DNA from: Emiliania huxleyi CCMP1516
Taxonomy: Eukaryota; Haptophyta; Isochrysidales; Noelaerhabdaceae
NCBI RefSeq assembly: GCF_000372725.1
Contig: NW_005198966.1
Span: forward strand, 626,247 to 690,246
Direction of reading: 5' to 3'
Length of the DNA stretch: 64,000 bases
The translations under genes and the position numbers were made by a program. Under the pieces are notes generated by a model. It was not told the origin of the DNA. It saw only the letters and a program-made list of their open reading frames with translations, and made no database searches. Below are positions 61,410-64,000 of this stretch, piece by piece. Numbering within the stretch: the stretch's first letter is position 1; every line of letters begins with the position of its first letter.

Positions 61410-62798
61410 TCAGGCTCTTGTAGGGGGGCAGGGAGGCTCCGCCAGGTCTGCGGAGCTGATAAGCGGAACATTGGGTGTGCAGCACTGGCACTCGGTGTTT
61501 GGCTCACAGTGCCCGGGCGGGCACTGTGGAGACCGCCCCTCACGCATGCACTTCACGATGCATCTCGGAGGGGAACGGAAGAAACTGGTGCCAGGGCCTT
61601 TCACCTTCTGCCAGTACAACCACGCGTTCTTGCCTTCCGTTGCGCAATTGCTTTTGCACTCGATTGCTGCCGTTGAGTGCGTGGATCGTTCGTAAGACGC
61701 AGACACCTGTTCGTAAGTTTCTTGTTCATACTCTGTCGTCATTGAGATGGAGGCCCCGAAGAGCTTGAACGATCCACTCACCTGCGTCGTGGTGCCGATG
61801 GACACGGTGGTGCTGCGGCTCGTAAGCCAGCTCAACTCGGAACTGCTGGATTCTTCATATGTGTACGTGGTTGTCGGATTCGCACCGTCGGAGGCATAAA
61901 TGCGCCACTCACTCTCGACCTCGACCTCAATGACGATCCCTCGGCATATCAGTTTCTTCTGACCGCAATAATCGCCGAAGCATTTGATCCCGATCACCGA
62001 AGTCGACGGTTTGTAGCATTCCCCAATCCCACTTTGCCGCCTCGAGGAGCTGAATTTTGAGGTTTCGTATTCTTCGGAGGTCCACCGGCCTCCTGATTTG
62101 AGCTTATTGCAACGCAAACGGAGGCTGTCGCAGTAACGGCCTTTGCACTTCACTGCCGTCACGACGTAGTCCGGTGCGCACTTGCCGGACCCGCTATTTT
62201 CCTCCGAGAACCACTCGGTATATGTGGTAAGTGCCGAAGAAAAGTTGGTCGACTCAATTTGTGATGCTTTCAGTTGCATAGAGTCGCAGTACTTGCCACT
62301 GCACCGCACACCGGTGATGACGCCATAGTTGCTCGGGTCCGACCAGCCTTGTTCCTCGCTAAACGAAGGAATGTCGGCATAGTCGCCCTGGGTCGAAGCG
62401 ACAAAGAGCTGGCTCTCAGTGGCGGAAGCCTCCACCTCCTCGTCCACCTCCTCCTCAAGCTCGGCAGCACCGTCCACTGCCAGCGTGCCTTGGCCGTCGT
62501 CCTCAGCCAGCGTGACTTTGCCGTCGTTGCTATCGTACCAGGAAGGGAACCCATGGAGTTCGCCGACTCCGGGAGCCTCGTCCTCTTGCCAAGGCAGGCG
62601 GCGGTTCTCGTTTGCCGTCAGAATGCCATCGCCGTCCGCGTCTACGAGCGCAAAGTACTCGGCTGCCACGCTAGTGTTCTCGGACGCGAAGTCGTTCTCG
62701 GACGGGACAGCTGGCACGGGCGCGGTGTTATCGGGCGTGGTGTGATTGAGTGGCACCGACGCGCCGAGGAGGATGGAGGAGAGCACAGCGAAAAACAT
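61410..62798 (-). CDS. Secreted EF-hand protein with Cys repeats and a beta-rich, aerolysin-like region
   Basis: 462 residues, intronless. Signal peptide MFFAVLSSILLGASVP. One canonical EF-hand loop (DADGDGILTANE) and a shorter second one (DSNDGKVTLAED) suggest Ca2+ binding. Three repeats of the form (I/V)xx(V/I)xCxGxYC follow: TGVRCSGKYCDSMQL, TAVKCKGRYCDSLRL and IGIKCFGDYCGQKKL. Next is a long Ser/Thr-alternating stretch (STTVSIGTTTQVSG, FKLFGASISMTTEYEQ), of the kind seen in beta-hairpin regions of aerolysin-like proteins; this is a resemblance only. The C-terminus has a Cys-rich end (CPPGHCEPNTECQCC). Secretion looks likely; a defence, adhesion or pore role is speculative. Confidence 0.6.
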   Translation of the reverse strand: MFFAVLSSILLGASVPLNHTTPDNTAPVPAVPSENDFASENTSVAAEYFALVDADGDGILTANENRRLPWQEDEAPGVGELHGFPSWYDSNDGKVTLAEDDGQGTLAVDGAAELEEEVDEEVEASATESQLFVASTQGDYADIPSFSEEQGWSDPSNYGVITGVRCSGKYCDSMQLKASQIESTNFSSALTTYTEWFSEENSGSGKCAPDYVVTAVKCKGRYCDSLRLRCNKLKSGGRWTSEEYETSKFSSSRRQSGIGECYKPSTSVIGIKCFGDYCGQKKLICRGIVIEVEVESEWRIYASDGANPTTTYTYEESSSSELSWLTSRSTTVSIGTTTQVSGSFKLFGASISMTTEYEQETYEQVSASYERSTHSTAAIECKSNCATEGKNAWLYWQKVKGPGTSFFRSPPRCIVKCMREGRSPQCPPGHCEPNTECQCCTPNVPLISSADLAEPPCPPTRA

Positions 62799-62949
62799 AA
62801 TGGGCGTGACTCGATCCAAGGAGACGTCGGAGAAAGGCAAGGCGCCTGTTCGGGAATTTCTTTTCGTTGTAAAATTCTTTTTAAGCAACTTGAAAAACGT
62901 TCTCTTTTATATCAGACACTAACTATCGTCATACCAGCTGTCATACCAG

Positions 62950-64000
62950 AGATGCTTGTCAGTGCTGTCTAGTGCTGTCGGGTGCTTGTCTGGGGGCTCG
63001 GCCGAACGAGGGGAACACCACGTCTGAGGCTAGAGCAGACTGCTCCGCCTCTAGCAATATCGCCGGCCGTAAGGCACGGACGAGACCACGTGTGGGTTCG
63101 TGTGTGAGCTCCGCCTCGAGGGCTCCGCTCGGCTGATCTCGGCTCCGCTCGGCCCCACTCTGTTTTACTATCGGCAAAATACCCGGTATTTCCAGGTATA
63201 CCCGGGTTTTCCCCAGGTATATCCGCAAAATACCCGGTATTTTGCCAATTTGGCTGAATTTGGCCGCAAACCAGCCTCAGACTCGGCTCAGATCCCGAAA
63301 AAATGATGATTCCACGGAGTTTCGTAATTTAAAAATTCGTCTTGTGCTTTCGCCTGCGGAAACGACCAGCTCCCCCATTCGTGTCCCCGCCCGCCGGTCT
63401 CATCAGAGAACTCCGGAAGCTCCGTTCCAGTGAGGGGTCACTGTGCAGCTCTTCGCTATGCCAGAGACCCCCAAGGCTACGGCGCCGGACTGGGTGAGCT
63501 CCCCTCCGTACCGGCCTTACACACGTAGCATTCACAACGCCTTGCCCGCGGCCAGTTCCGCCTCGCCTCACCACTGAGCGCCCTGCGGCCCCTGCGCAGG
63601 CCCTTTCTTCGACCTCGCTCAAAGCGACGCGTCGGGTGTGGGCTGCTCCCTTGCCCCGTCACCCGCCGCCCCCTCGCCGGCCGCCTCACCGCGCACAGAT
63701 CGCTCGCCTGCTCGCCGCATGAGGGTATGTGGTGCATGTGGTGCGTGTGCGCGCGCAGCGTGTGCACGGCGGGAATCCCCACCCCTGCCCTCAGTCGCGC
63801 GTGCGCCGCGCGCCCCCGCCCCCGCCCCCGCTCTCCCCTTCCACGGTTCAACACAACACACAACAAGTGCTCGTCTTTTCCACCTCGGGTTGCAAGGATC
63901 CTTGCAAGCACGTGCACATGTGCATGCACATGGGGTTGTCTGTTTTCTTTCTTTTTTTACCCACCGTGTGTTTCCCCTTTCCTATGGACGCCCTCCTCAC
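62950..64000. other. Right-end region, possible first exon at 63459
   Basis: 63170-63245 holds AAATACCCGGTATTT-type near-palindromes in direct and inverted order. At 63459 an ATG opens MPETPKATAPDW, then GTGAGCTCC, a good donor site, so a gene leading out of the window is possible, but no conserved motif supports it. Otherwise nothing recognised. Confidence 0.25.

Overview
The window looks like nuclear DNA of a GC-rich, compact, photosynthetic protist, most likely a haptophyte of the Emiliania/Gephyrocapsa kind. That placement is inference. It rests on spliced genes, a chlorophyll-pathway enzyme (geranylgeranyl reductase), ABC1-kinase and other precursors with signal-peptide-like leaders, eukaryotic machinery (SNAPC3, MOZART1, XRN, histone deacetylase, DTD, phosphagen kinase), long CT/CA/GA microsatellites, and a large excess of GC-AG introns. 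Exon borders were set by eye from reading-frame continuity and family conservation. I see no tRNA, rRNA or CRISPR.

Layout. 1-9.0 kb: 3' part of a histone deacetylase, an MLO-like membrane protein, an amino-acid-transporter-like gene (5' end unresolved), an alpha/beta hydrolase, and a small ORF carrying a borrowed leader. 9-16.9 kb: dispersed repeats, MOZART1, an S4/zinc-finger protein, an unrecognised ORF, and the first copy of a duplicated promoter/leader. 17-22 kb: geranylgeranyl reductase and an ABC1 kinase, both likely plastid. 22-24 kb: a repeat copy interrupted by a hAT-like element with an 8-bp target duplication. 24-35 kb: three genes sharing an N-terminal module (a C2H2 factor, a membrane-domain fusion, an AP2+Myb factor) with an F-box/LRR gene between them. 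35-41.5 kb: a small membrane protein, DTD, phosphagen kinase, SNAPC3. 41.9-45 kb: a large secreted modular protein with a very recent internal duplication. 45.2-47.7 kb: a fold-back element beside a sulfatase fragment. 48-54.9 kb: an XRN 5'-3' exonuclease whose frame can be carried into an N4BP2-type polynucleotide-kinase domain and an RGG tail. 55-64 kb: a decayed glycosyltransferase-like fragment, an AT-richer repeat zone, a TylF-type methyltransferase, inverted repeats, and a secreted EF-hand/beta-rich protein.

Two points stand out. First, XRN needs 5'-monophosphate RNA, and the same transcript appears able to add a 5'-kinase domain by removing one GC-AG intron; keeping that intron ends the protein before the kinase. 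Second, introns here are mostly GC-AG, begin with a copy of the first bases of the downstream exon, and are filled with short degenerate tandem repeats, several sharing GACACGTCC-like words. Three introns in two genes also share a longer element. This is what recent intron gain by tandem duplication and introner-like spread would leave.
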